This document shows, piece after piece, positions 22,300-33,399 of a DNA stretch of 64,000 nt. The DNA comes from Saposhnikovia divaricata (lineage: Eukaryota; Streptophyta; Magnoliopsida; Apiales; Apiaceae). The stretch covers positions 58,401,546 to 58,465,545 of the forward strand of contig CM071600.1 in assembly GCA_036435485.1 (NCBI GenBank), written 5' to 3'. Under the pieces are notes generated by a model. It searched no databases. It was given only the letters and a program-made list of their open reading frames with translations, and was not told the DNA's origin. Numbering within the stretch: the stretch's first letter is position 1; the number at the start of each line of letters is the position of its first letter. A program made the position numbers and the translations under genes.

Positions 22300-24660
22300 G
22301 AAGCTATTAGTTGGAAGTTGTTAGCTATTAGCTTCAAGTAAGTATCAAAGAACCTGTATACCATTAGTTGCAGATTAAAATCAAAGAAATCATTAGTCGT
22401 TAGCTATAAGCAAATAACAAGGAAACTTGTTAGCCACAGGTAAACATCATGGAACCCGGAAGCCATTTGCTTCAGGTGAATAGCAATCATCCTGCAAGTT
22501 ATTAATTGCATATAAATAATATGTAAACAATCAGCAACAGGTATATAGCATGAAACCTATTAGTAGTAGGTAAACAGTAAGGAACCTGCAAGTTGTTAGG
22601 TGAATAACATTAACCTTGCATGCTATCCATTGCAGGTGAGCAATAAAGATATAGGCTAGCCGTTAGCTACATATAAACATTCAAGGAATCTATTAACCTC
22701 AAACATTACTTATCTCACAATATATTTTCTAGTGCATGCCTGATGTTCATCTCATGTATCCTAAATGAGTGACAAGATATGTATTGCTTAGGCAATATCT
22801 AGACATGTTAATAACATATTTGAATTTTAGTAGGCAGGAGTCATTTAGCATCATGCAGATATTCATGTGGTAGAGTCACATAGGATGCACAATGAAAGAT
22901 ATCTTGTAGGTCTTGCTAATCATCTTGACTTAATACCCCTAGCATATCGAATTCTCCTATTCACGCAAGGATTTCAATGAATTCGGCATATCAAAAAGTA
23001 ATAATCTTAGCCTAAGGGATAATCATTTCACATACTTGTCATAGAGTGCAATTTCATGCAATTAAAGAGGGTTTAGTTTCTCACATACCTGTGTAATTTG
23101 GTTATGACGTGTGTATTCAGACGCATCATAAATATTACCTCGTCATCATCATAGGAGTAGTGAAGGAGCTTCCAACTTTGGAACCTTCAACTGTTTCAAT
23201 GGTAACCCGTAATGACTGTTCACATGCATTGTGGGTGACTGGAACCCTGCCCTTCGAGATTGTAGTATTCATCTAAGAGCTTCCACCGTGACATATCGTC
23301 TTGGTAGCCCTACCTTGGGATACCCATCCTGGATGCTTCATCTTTGAAACCCCATCATGTGATCCTCACTCTAGATGTTTTATTCTGGAAGCCCCATCCT
23401 AGGGTTCCCATCTTGGATGTTTTGTCCTTGAAGCTCCATCGTGGATGCCCTAGGTTTAGCAGAACCTTCATCCTGGAAGCGCTTTTGGTTCAGGAACCTT
23501 GTATGGTGTAGAAAGTATTAGAGCTTCCGTCTTGGAACCCCAATATTCAGGAACCATTTTTGGGTAGGAATCTGCCCATCTTCTAAAATATGCTTAGCTT
23601 CGAAAGCTGATCCTGCAAAACTTTGTGAATTCTACCAACAGGAACCTTAAAAGTTAATCATTAGGTTGGTTGGTTTATAAACTAATTGTTATCTAGTTTA
23701 ATGAATGTATGCATATTGCATCTGATAGGGTCATCTTATTATTAGCCTTAGACATATGTTAATGGCATCTATATCCATCACTAGGTAACCTCTTTCTATC
23801 ACTTAACGTTTAAAGTGCAAGGGTTCCTACCTAGCGCATGATTAACTTAGTAAAATCTGTTTAGGCATTAGGCCTACCATTCAAATTCTAGTACGTTTAA
23901 GCAGTTATGTTCAGGCTAAGGCATTCTAGCTAAGCCTAAATCTGATTATTAGGGGCTAACCATTTACTTAGTGTCGTAGTGAATGCTTTCCTAAGTAAGC
24001 GAGGTGTTCGAAGTTTGATAGGATTGTGTACTATGAAGAGAATACTGCTCTACAAGTAAAAATGATAATCAAGTTAAGCTTCCATACAGGAGGTAACCTT
24101 TGCAAGTCAATAAAGGGTATCATAGATCTACACATAAATGCTTAATCACTTTTCTTTTATAGCCATAAGGTATGCACATGAATTCGTTAACTAAACATTA
24201 GTGGATAAGCTAATTCTTTTAATAGCAAGCTTGGAAGAGTAATAGAGTGTATGCACATTACCATAATTCAAGGAGTAAGTTTAGTCTTCACATACCCGTA
24301 TAGGTTGCTCAAAAGCGTATGGGGTTGCATGTACCTTATCCCTTGAGGTTGCAACTTCCGTCTTAGGGGCTTCCGTTGCGGGAGCTTGTCACCCGGAAGC
24401 CTGACTCTGGGAGCCCCATCTGGGAGCCCTGTTTGTGGAAGCCTAGCACCGGCAGCCCAACCTGGAAACGTTTGTTCCGGGGCCCTATCCTTAGTCCGCG
24501 TGGTTGCCACCCTGGGTGTGGGGGTACCGTCCGATAACCCTATAGGTCCTGGAAGCCTGCAGTATGGAAACCTGGCTCTTGGAGCCTTACTAGCGGTAAC
24601 CCATTACTGGTAGCCTGGGTGCCGGAAGCTCGACCTGGGAGCCTTCATTCCGGGAGCCCC
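22300..24660 (-). other. Non-coding interior with degenerate repeats
   Basis: From 22,300 to 22,680 variants of GGAACCTGCAAGCTGTTAG recur every 40-60 bp. From 23,170 to 23,560 and 24,360 to 24,660 GGAAGCC/GGGAGCCC words are dense. No coherent coding frame on either strand. Confidence 0.6.
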
Positions 24661-24785
24661 AATTATTTTATGAAATCGAGTGTGATAATGCCATGTAAGC
24701 CATTCCTGCAAGGCTACATTAGTAAAATCTTTGATAATCCATACGAGTTAACTCTTGTAACCACGTAGGTTAGTGATTGAAAGAT

Positions 24786-26156
24786 CGATGTATGCCAATC
24801 ACGGTTCCATACATGATTAATAACAAAGGAAGCCATGTATGCCAATCAGGGTTCCATACATGACTAAAAAGGAAGGGATCCAGGTGTGCCGATCAGGGTA
24901 CCACACAAGCCCAAAAAATTAAGGGATCCGTGTATGCCGATCAGGGTTCCATATATGCCCAAATAACCAAGTAAGACATGTGAACCACTCAAGGTTCCGT
25001 ACATGTCTGGTATTGAAGGGATCCAGGTGTGCCGATCAGTGTACCACACCAGCCCAAGTAATGAGGGGAACCATGTATGCCGAACAGGGTTCCATACATG
25101 CCCTGGTAACCAAGTAAGCCATGTAAACCACTCAAGGTTCCGTACATGTCTGGTATTGAAGGGATCCAGGTGTGCCGATCAGGGTACCACACCAGCCCAA
25201 GTAATGAGGGGAACCATGTATGCCGAACAGGGTTCCATACATGCCCTGGTAACCAAGTAAGCCATGTAAACCACTCAAGGTTCCGTACATGTCTGGTATT
25301 GAAGGGATCCAGGTGTGCCGATCAGGGTACCACCAGCCCAAGTAATGAGGGGAACCATGTATGCCGAACAGGGTTCCATACATGCCCTGGTAACCAAGTA
25401 GGCCATGTGAACCACTCAAGGTTCCATACATGTCTGGTATTGAAGGGATCCAGGTGTGCCGATCAGGGTACCACACCAGCCCAAGTAATGAGGGGAACCA
25501 TGTATGTCGTACAGGGTTCCATACATGCCCTGGTAACCAAGTAAGCCATGTGAACCACTCAAGGTTCCATACATGTCTGGTATTGAAGGGATCCAGGTGT
25601 GCCGATCAGGGTACCACATCAGCCCAAGTAATGAGGGGAACCATGTATGCCGAACAGGGTTCCATACATGCCCTGGTAACCAAGTAAGCCATGTGAACCA
25701 CTCAAGGTTCCGTACATGTCTGGTATTGAAGGGATCCAGGTGTGCCGATCAGGGTACCACACCAGCCCAAGTAATGAGGGGAACCATGTATGCCGAACAG
25801 GGTTCCATACATGCCCTGGTAACCAAGTAAGCCATGTAAACCACTCAAGGTTCCGTACATGTCTGGTATTGATGGGTTCCAGGTGTGCCGATCAGGGTAC
25901 CACACCAGCCCAAGTAATGAGGGGAACCATGTATGCCGAACAGGGTTCCATACATGCCCTGGTAACCAACTAAGCCATGTAAACCACTCAAGGTTCCGTA
26001 CATGTCTGGTATTGAAGGGATCCAGGTGTGCCGATCAGGGTACCACACCAGCCCAAGTAATGAGGGGAACCATGTATGCCGAACAGGGTTCCATACATGC
26101 CCTGGTAACCAAGTAGGCCATGTGAACCACTCAAGGTTCCATACATGTCTGGTAAT
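24786..26156 (-). repeat. 143-bp tandem array, about eight regular copies, each with three hairpins
   Basis: Regular units begin about 24,987 and repeat every 143 bp (one 141-bp copy at about 25,315) to 26,156; more diverged units precede. Each unit holds three sub-units of about 48 bp, each a core like CCGATCAGGGTACC within different complementary arms: CATGTATG/CATACATG, CATGTgAACC/GGTTccgtACATG and GGTGTG/CACACC. The period is not a multiple of three, so the many open frames on both strands are artefacts. Confidence 0.95.
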
Positions 26157-26159
26157 GAT

Positions 26160-28140
26160 CATGAAAAATTTAAAATTCTGATAATTTCAACATGCTGCAG
26201 AGGGATGTACATCCACTACCCCCTTAGTTCTGGATGGTAGCCTGGCTGCCATGTGGAACTATGTTTGTGGGGCTTCCATGCCCTTCTTTTACAATTAATC
26301 ATGAGTCAACAAATGTATAAAGAAACAGTCGACTTCTCCTTTCACTGAAAATCAAAGAGTACGATTACATCAAACTGCATCCAGGGGATATGTGCATCCA
26401 TTACCCCCCGGGCATCTGGTTCAGCTCTATTTTTTATATTTCACTTCTTTCCTTAGAAGGTTTGAATCTATACCTGGGAATCAGGGTATTGTATCATAAC
26501 TTGTTGCAGCTCTTGTCAGGTTCACGAACCTCAATTGGGAAGCCACATTTATTTCCATCGTTAGGAGGCCTATGCCCATTTCCTTCTTGATAGGAAGCCT
26601 CATTTTATTAATTTTTGATTGGCTATTCTCGTGAGCATCTTCATGTAGACCCTTCATTGGGCATTTTAGATTTTCTCCATTTCCCATGTGGGAGGCCGCA
26701 AGCCATATTTTTCAGGGGGGAAGCCATCCCTTTCCCATAGCAACCTCTTTGAAAGGTTCTTTTTTTTTTATTAAGAGCCCTTTTTAGATGCCTCCGATTC
26801 CTTGCATACTTTCAGGATAACCTTCCATTCTACACTTGCCAGATAGTTGGTAGCCCTAATATGTGGCAACCCAAGTGGCATGCCATACGTGGGCCTCATA
26901 TCGCTTCCTTTTTGGTAGCGAGATCATCGGTATCCTTTAATATTTTTGTGGTAGCTTTCCAGAATTTTGTTTGCTTTCACAATTCTTTCCCGAAGACATC
27001 TTATGATTTGAGCTTCAACTATTGGAGGGGCTTCCCATAGGAGCATCCCGTGAGGAAAACTTTTGGTTCGTAAATCTTTTAGGAGCCTGAGGTGACCATA
27101 ATATATATGCCTTCTTTATTTGGTAGCCTCTAGCCCTTAGCCATCCTTGCCATTCTCATGAGGCTTCTGGTCAGGCTGCAACCATGATTATATTTTCGGG
27201 AGTTGCAATAATATTTGGTTACCCCTTTTCCAAGAGCTTTATTTGCATTCTTGGCATTGGCACCTCCATTAGTTCATCTTAAAGGCTTTCATGCCTTTTC
27301 TTCTTCGGTGAGAGACTTGGTAGTGCTCTTCGAGATTTTGTTAGTGGCCCTTCTAGGCAACCCTTCTAATTTTGGATGGGAAGCCTCGTGGTCAAATGGC
27401 AATTGAGGGTACCACTCACTTGTCTTCTACAGCCGGTAACCCTTTTACAGAATTATAGGATATGCCTTAGTTCAGCTTTCCTAAAATCATATTTGAGGAC
27501 CTTCTCATCGTCTGAGTTGTTCCCATTTAGCAACGTGGCTGGTAGGTCACTCATTTTCTACATGGCATTTGTGTTCCGGGATGCTGATCAGTTGCACCGG
27601 ATGCCATGTATTTACTCCGCAGTATCAAATTGCTCATGAGGAAGAATTTTTTAATTCTATGGTTTCCCTTACCAGCTTCCAACATCAATATTATTGGTGG
27701 TGCTACCCCCCGAACGAATTGGGAACCTTGACACGAGGTTTCCATGGTGGAAGCCCCACACTATGAGTGCACATCTTCTTTTTACTGACTTTTTTGTCCA
27801 CATGTTTAGAACATCGTCATCATTTCTCTTTTTTTGACTACTGATCTCATTTGTCAATTGTATTAGGCATTTTACTTATAAAGACAACGAATAGGAATCT
27901 GCTTCCAGCTTTATAGATATTCAATTGGTACAGCATTTTGCTATTACCACGGGTGGTGCATATGTGCTACCCCCCGAGTGTCTACGAATGACAAAATTCA
28001 TGATAGATGAGTTCAAAGTTACACAGCTATAACTAATAAGTTGTATATCATTGAGCCTATGCCCAAAAGAGGCCTTCCGCTGGGGCTTCCTGATGGGTGG
28101 CAATTTAGGGTGTCTTCCTTGGGACCCCAATCCAATCATG
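26160..28140 (-). other. Non-coding interior of the nested element
   Basis: Mixed unique sequence with GGTAGCC/GGAAGCC words and T-runs (26,760). Several short open frames on both strands overlap one another and have no recognisable domain. Nothing identified. Confidence 0.5.
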
Positions 28141-28179
28141 TGACTGGTCAGTCTAGCTCGTTGGTGTTTTGTCTTCGGG

Positions 28180-28440
28180 GCTACTGGATCCAGGGCTTCT
28201 GAATTTTAGGGCTTCCGGATTAAGGGCTACCGAATCCAGGGCTACCGAATCCAGGGCTACCAGATTCAGGGCTACCGAATCTAGGGTTTCCGGATCCAGG
28301 GCTACCGGATCCCGGGCTTCCGAATCGTAAGCTTGGAGGAGATCAAGTTCAGGGCTACCGGATTTCAGGGCTACCGGATCCAGGGCTACCGAATCCAGGG
28401 CTACCGGATCCAGGGCTACCAGATCCAGGGCTACTATCAT
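28180..28440 (-). repeat. 15-bp tandem array (GGCTACCGAATCCAG)
   Basis: Over a dozen 15-bp units, many with the palindrome GGATCC. Because 15 is divisible by three, all six frames look like simple peptide repeats. Confidence 0.9.
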
Positions 28441-28694
28441 ATTCGGGGCTGCCACTCGTTGCACAGAACCTGGGGAGTGGCGGCCCATCTGCCTCCCAGG
28501 CTTTGCTCAGCCTTTCAACAATAAATGGGTCCGGTTGCCCGTTGGAGGGTATATATTCTTCATCCAAGGCCGCAAGTATGCCGGAAGCCTGACTTATGCT
28601 TTATCCATCCAGCTACTAGGCTTCCAAAGGATAGGAACTTTCCTTCTCTGACATGGCTATGCGCTTGAGATTCGTTCTGACCTTGGTATTCATG

Positions 28695-29005
28695 GGTTTC
28701 CAGCGGGAGCCCTTCATGCTGATGCCTTGGTACCCCTAGGCGGGATCCCGGGTGCAAGCCCCCTTGGCATCCTGATTGCATTGGTCCTCGAAGGCCCTTT
28801 TGATCCCCCATCTGAGATCTCTTCAGATTACTTCTTTAAGGGGAAATTTCGCCCACCTTTCATGATGATGCCATGGTACCCCTAGGTGGGATCCCAGGTG
28901 GAAGCCCCCTTGGCACCCTGATTGCATTCGTCCTCGAAAGCCATTTTGAGCCCCAAACTGAGATCTCTTCAGATTACTTCTTTCAAGGGAAATTTCACCC
29001 ATTTT
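28695..29005 (-). repeat. Two-copy tandem repeat, about 146-bp period
   Basis: The block with GGTACCCCTAGG, GATTGCATT and GAGATCTCTTCAGATTACTT occurs twice; the last word is at 28,814 and 28,960. Confidence 0.85.
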
Positions 29006-29161
29006 GTGCGGTTTCCGGCCAAAAATCAGGCCATCCAATCCCGTATTTGGCTTATTTTGTGCACCAACAATGCCACTATTGATCATCTCATATTTTAAGG
29101 GAATTTCATGTCCCTGCATATCATCTCAAAAAATATCTCAAGGCCAATTTTCATTCGAGTT

Positions 29162-29395
29162 TCATCCCGGAATCGTTTCTTGGTCATCTCGTTTTGGCAA
29201 TGGATTAAGCTCCATTTCACACTCCTTCTTCAATTCAGAAGCTCTTTCAAGGGAGTCCAATTTTGCTCCCATTCGTTTGATGTACTGATACATGTCGTGG
29301 ATGGTAGCAATATGCTTTTTATCACCATTTTCCTTGTCAATACCGTTAGATGGCGTTTCATCATTGCCGAAGCGGTCAAACATCTTTTCCTCCAA
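29162..29395 (-). CDS. 77-residue ORF at the gag position of the nested element
   Basis: The ATG lies 39 nt downstream of the 5' LTR (minus sense), right after the primer-binding site. The product is hydrophilic and likely helical (MEEKMFDRFGND..., ...MYQYIKRMGAKLDSLERASE). The position suggests the remains of a gag start or a small element-specific peptide. There is no zinc knuckle or known domain. Translation is unproven. Confidence 0.3.
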   Translation of the reverse strand: MEEKMFDRFGNDETPSNGIDKENGDKKHIATIHDMYQYIKRMGAKLDSLERASELKKECEMELNPLPKRDDQETIPG

Positions 29396-29414
29396 AAGAC
29401 GATAATTAAAGGCC

Positions 29415-29432
29415 CCCTCCTTCTAGCGCCAA
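29415..29432 (-). other. Primer-binding site of the nested element
   Basis: TTGGCGCTAGAAGGAGGG on the minus strand, 1 nt from the 5' LTR; identical to the site at 12,170-12,187. Confidence 0.8.
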
Positions 29433-29433
29433 T

Positions 29434-30644
29434 TGTTGTGGGAGGATTTTAGCACAACAAATTATGAGGCCTCGTGCTGGAATAGCGCCAATAATCAAGG
29501 AATCGTCCAACCACCCGGAAAGGCTCGTGGTTGAAGATTAATGGCTAGCCGCCCGGGAAGGCACACGACTAGGGTTACCGAAGAACACGGGATGTGGTTC
29601 CTCGGAAGGATCGGGCTGAATCTACGGGATAAGAGCTCAAGGACCAAATGTTGGCCAGCCAAGAACCCTAATTTGACTGTGTCACACAAGAGTGCACGTG
29701 CTCTAGCTACTCAAGGAGTGTAAAGTGTCGAAGAGGATCCCATAAACTACCTACATACCACTATTTATAGTGAATCAAGCCCGAATGTAGTTCTTGATTG
29801 ATAAGTTCGATTGTTTGTGATGATTTATCCTCTCTCCAGTGGGATAATGACTGTTGTTGCTGATATAAATCGTGTATCAACTGATTGTGATGTAGTTATC
29901 AGGTTTCCAAGCCTTATCAGGACTGTTGGAAGCCTATCCACTGATGTTTATCTCATGAATGAAGGATTAATCATGTATATATGATGTATATCCTCGAATA
30001 ACTGAATAATTATCCGTTTAGAGGTGTATTTCAGCTGTAGAGACGTGTTCCTAAAAAGTAGGAGGCGCGCCTTATCTGAACTGGCAGCCTAATCAGGCTT
30101 CCGGCGGAAGCTGGGGGTACCACCCGGTAGCCTGACTACGGTAACCTGACTCCGGTAGCCCAACTATGGAAGCCATACTGGAAGCCTTATCCGATGGCTG
30201 TCCTAGTCTGAATCTGTGTTTCTGCCAGGCTTCCGGGGAAGCTGGGGGTACCACCCGGTAGACCCTCCTGTAACCCTGTTACGGAAGCTATTCTGGTAAG
30301 CCATCTCTGGTAGCTATACTAGAAGCTATGTAATGATGTCTTTGGGTTGTAGATCATCCATGGGAGGCCATTCCCAGGACCCTTATCGTCATATCTACCT
30401 GCTACCTATCTCATGGTAGCCCCTATGGGTTGTCATAGGCTCTTGGAAGCCTGTTATCCGGGAGCCATGCCATTCGGGAGTCCTTCTACCTGGGAGCCCT
30501 ATTATCTTGGGAGCCCTGTTATCAGTTTTCATGGGTTACCACGGGTACCTTGGAAGCCCTCTAAAACATCCTCTTTCCTTGTGGATTGGACCCAAAACTC
30601 ATAACGGGCCTAAATCTGATCCATGCGAGATTTTGGTCACAACA
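29434..30644 (-). repeat. 5' LTR of the nested non-coding element
   Basis: 1,211 bp, nearly identical to 19,573-20,783; followed by the second GTACC. Confidence 0.93.
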
Positions 30645-31820
30645 GTACCCACAAAATCCGATCTATAATGCAACTAACAATGCAACTAACTATATGTATG
30701 CAACTACATGAAAAATGCAAGGATCCCCTTTAAACTCACCAAAACCAACTAACAAGCAACTATCTCAAAGAATGCAACAAATTCAAATAGAGCTCGACTA
30801 AGTCCCCGTATACTAACAATACATGAACAGAAACGTGCGTGTGTGCGATGCTCATCAGAAATACTCCCAAAACTAGGTCAAAAATCATACATGCTTTCAG
30901 TCAGGACAATCACAGGTTTATAACTAGAATAGACTGTAGACACTTCATAACCTAGGAACACCTCCACCCTTATCCAAGGTAGACAGAAACTCATGCTTTA
31001 TTACTATGACACATAATACTATATACAACACGCATGCTTATTTAACCGTGCAATGAATGAGACCCCAAAAGGCTTATACAATAATACCCATGTAACGAGT
31101 GTTGGGTCAGTGGATCCCAGACTATAAAAGCCTTAGGTCACTAGGACTAAGTCCCCTCAGACTTAATTACTCGAGTATTAAAGAGCTCACTCTGGTTAAT
31201 TTTGTATTTAACAATTTTTTTCCTTTTTTTTCTCTATTTTTTTTTCTTTTTTTTTTCATTGCGATCTGGAATGAGCCTTTCTCATTTCCAACCCTAGACT
31301 ACTCATATAAATATGAGCCGGCTTCTAGCCATTTGACATCTAGCCATTATTAACAAATATTTACAACTAGCATGAAATCCCTGTTTTCCCCCAAACTTAG
31401 ACTTTAGTGCTCCTACGCTATCAAGGGAATAACGAAAATTCTAAATATAATCAAGCGATTAAATCTCTAACATCCAACAAGCATGACCCTAACCTAGCCC
31501 AAAAGCACCCAATGAGTCTGTGTAAAAGTTTTGTTTCTGAAACACGCAAGTCAATTTCATAGGCACTATAAATCAACCCTCTATTCATCATTACCACACT
31601 CAATTAGACACCTACCTACCAGTCAGAATTAGCAAGTTCTACGGGATCATGAAAAGGCATGCCATGCTCATGCAACTATATGAACATAAATATCACAATA
31701 ACAGCATGTCCTATATGCCATACATAAAAAAAACAAAATGCTCTAACTAACATGCAAATATGCTTCCATACAAATATGCTTCTAACATACAAATATCTAT
31801 TATACAAATGCACCTTGTAT
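30645..31820 (-). other. Non-coding 3' region of the Athila element
   Basis: AC-rich DNA with repeated ATGCAACTA words and a long T/CT run at 31,215-31,258. It lies between the two polypurine cassettes. The corresponding stretch in the second Athila-like element (49,060-50,525) also has a T-run (49,700-49,752). No ORF. Confidence 0.6.
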
Positions 31821-31860
31821 CCCCACCCCCAACTTAAAAATTTTCAATGCCCCCATTGAA
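31821..31860 (-). other. Internal hairpin plus polypurine cassette after the 3' ORF
   Basis: On the minus strand a perfect 7-bp hairpin TTCAATG-GGGG-CATTGAA (31,843-31,860), 30 nt after the 3' ORF stop, is followed by TTTTTAAGTTGGGGGTGGGG. It duplicates the layout next to the 3' LTR. It could act as a second plus-strand primer, a terminator or a 3'-end processing signal. Confidence 0.75.
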
Positions 31861-31889
31861 GGTAAGAATAACAAGTGTGCAAGGCATAC

Positions 31890-33074
31890 CTACTCGTCGC
31901 CCGAACCACTCCCATCGGGAGTGTCCGGTGGCGAATAGACAGCGCCAGCTCCAAAGGACGGAAAAGTCACGTCCACTCCACTCGCACGAAAAGCCGTGCC
32001 CAAAGCCTGTGCAAACTGACTAAAATCTGCTGCAAAACCTGCCTGCATATCGTGCACCGCATCGATACGCCTCGTCAAACGCCTATATTGTCTCTGAGTA
32101 ATAAAAGAACCTCCTCCCTGAGGCTCCTCCTGCTGCTGCTCCTGTTGCTGCTGCTGTTGCTGCTCTACTACATAACCAAGACCCCACCAATCCGGCTCAC
32201 CACCATCCCACTCAGCCAGCCTCCGTATACTCTGATGATCCAGCGCTTCCTGTGGCTGCTGCACAACCTCCTCTGCTGACCAACGAGCACCACAATCCCT
32301 AGCCAACCTAGCAATGACCGAACCATAAGGCATCGCCGCAGTGGTACTTCCTTGCATAAAACGCATAATCCCTTGATGGATCAAATTGCCCACATCCACA
32401 AACTCTCTGCAGCATATGGCATACAACAGGATAGCCCTCTCAACTGTCACCTCATTCGAATGCCTAGTAGGAATAAGATTGGCATAAATGAACAAGTGCC
32501 AAGTACGCCCATATCTATTCAGAGCCGTCGAAAAGAACGAGGTGGGCTCAGTAGTGCCTCTCCTCAAACGCCACTCTGTACCTGGAACACACAACCGCTG
32601 AATAATCAACTGAAGATCCACAACATCGCGAGTCTTCCCCGACCAATCCTCTTGACCCCTCCTAGGAGCCGGAAGCCCAAGAACACGACGAATAGCAGGC
32701 GGCTGATAATCCACACGAAACCCACGAACCTGGCTAATCCCATTCCTCTCCACACTAGCGTTCACATAGAACTCGCGAACCACAGTCATCGGAACAGGTT
32801 CCGGAACCTCACAAATTTGCTCCCAACGTCTCTCCAGAATATTCTCCAACATGTTCCCATCCGCTGCATTAGGCAAAAGACCCCTCTCACGAGCAATAGG
32901 ACGCCCCAACAATCGATTATACTCATCACGAGCCCCATTATTAATAAATTGAGGTCCACCATTGCCTCCCTCACAATCAGATGAAGATGAAGATCGAGGG
33001 TTCCTCCTACCAGTCCCACTACCACCAGCACCCTCACTACCACCAACAACAACCCTTTGTCGCTTGGATGCCAT
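31890..33074 (-). CDS. Extra 3' ORF, plant transposon protein family
   Basis: An intact 394-residue ORF on the same strand as gag-pol, after integrase, where Athila-type elements carry an additional gene. It starts MASKRQRVVVGG with a basic stretch, then a Ser/Gly-rich tail; the body (about 45-290) with EFYVNA, VRGFRVDY and LYAI motifs resembles the 'putative plant transposon protein' domain found in such elements and in plant genomes. A poly-Gln tract lies at about 303-317 and an acidic Asp/Gly/Ser end closes it. I see no signal peptide or membrane helix, so an envelope role is not supported. A TATA-like TATATATA sits 89 nt upstream, suggesting its own transcript. Its function is unknown. 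Confidence 0.75.
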   Translation of the reverse strand: MASKRQRVVVGGSEGAGGSGTGRRNPRSSSSSDCEGGNGGPQFINNGARDEYNRLLGRPIARERGLLPNAADGNMLENILERRWEQICEVPEPVPMTVVREFYVNASVERNGISQVRGFRVDYQPPAIRRVLGLPAPRRGQEDWSGKTRDVVDLQLIIQRLCVPGTEWRLRRGTTEPTSFFSTALNRYGRTWHLFIYANLIPTRHSNEVTVERAILLYAICCREFVDVGNLIHQGIMRFMQGSTTAAMPYGSVIARLARDCGARWSAEEVVQQPQEALDHQSIRRLAEWDGGEPDWWGLGYVVEQQQQQQQEQQQEEPQGGGSFITQRQYRRLTRRIDAVHDMQAGFAADFSQFAQALGTAFRASGVDVTFPSFGAGAVYSPPDTPDGSGSGDE

Positions 33075-33162
33075 TGAATTGATTGGAAGAAGTGTTTAGA
33101 GTGTTTAAGAATTTTGAGATCTGTAAGTTGTGTATGTATAGGTAGGGTTGTGTAAGGGTAGG

Positions 33163-33170
33163 TATATATA
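33163..33170 (-). promoter_or_regulatory. Possible internal TATA box for the 3' ORF
   Basis: CCTATATATACC on the minus strand, 89 nt before the ATG at 33,074 and 119 nt downstream of a GC-rich module copy at 33,289-33,302. In the LTR the same module stands 90 nt before the TATA box. Confidence 0.5.
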
Positions 33171-33288
33171 GGAGAAATTAGGGTTAGTGGGTGTAAGTTG
33201 TGGGCTTGGGTCGTGGGTCACTAATAACAACAACAATTTTTTTCAATTTTCTGATTTTTTTTTCTTCAACAGAAATACATGTGGAACC

Positions 33289-33302
33289 GGCGCTGCCGCG
33301 CC
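33289..33302 (-). promoter_or_regulatory. GC-rich hairpin module GGCGCTGCCGCGCC, internal copy
   Basis: Stem GGCGC/GCGCC with loop TGCC. The same word occurs four times per LTR and twice in gag-pol (37,353 and 37,385). Flanking GTG..CT..TGTT also matches, so longer modules seem to have been copied. Confidence 0.65.
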
Positions 33303-33399
33303 GTGGCTACTGTTGCATTTTTTTTCAACAATAATCCACGTGGGTTGCCTCCCACGAAGCGCTCTTTTCACGTCATTAGCTTGACGTAGCTCCATTTCC

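Larger units (their letters stand above)
22138..27976 (-). repeat. Scattered internal polypurine-like motifs
   Basis: Besides the true tract at 20,784, the minus-strand word CGGGGGGTA recurs near 22,138, 26,401, 27,703 and 27,968, with a weaker form (CTAAGGGGGTAG) near 26,214. Several follow similar lead-ins (GGTGGTGC, GGGGATATGTGCATCC), as if segments ending in a polypurine tract had been multiplied. Confidence 0.6.
19573..30644 (-). mobile_element. Large non-coding LTR retrotransposon nested in the Athila element
   Basis: Two 1,211-bp LTRs (TGTTGTGGG...TCACAACA) with a 5-bp target duplication GTACC (19,568-19,572 and 30,645-30,649). Primer-binding site at 29,415-29,432 and polypurine tract at 20,784-20,795 show minus orientation. 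The 8.65-kb interior has no gag, protease, integrase or reverse transcriptase, so it is a LARD-like passenger. It is full of tandem arrays and of short words such as GGAAGCC, GGGAGCC and GGTAGCC. The LTRs differ by about three substitutions by eye, so it inserted recently, after its host element. Its signals match the 2.77-kb element at 11,712, suggesting a shared protein donor. Confidence 0.93.

Noticed and set aside
24786..26156. Possible CRISPR-like array
   Set aside because: Units are contiguous 143-bp repeats without unique spacers, and this is plant nuclear DNA.
24864..26162. Many overlapping open frames of 60-130 codons on both strands
   Set aside because: They are one 143-bp tandem repeat read in successive frames; the same peptide recurs and both strands are open together.
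28153..28567. Gly-Ser-Pro and Ala-Leu repeat peptides
   Set aside because: 15-bp repeat divisible by three; all frames stay open without coding.
31890..33074. Envelope-like protein
   Set aside because: No signal peptide or membrane helix is visible; it fits the plant transposon protein family better.
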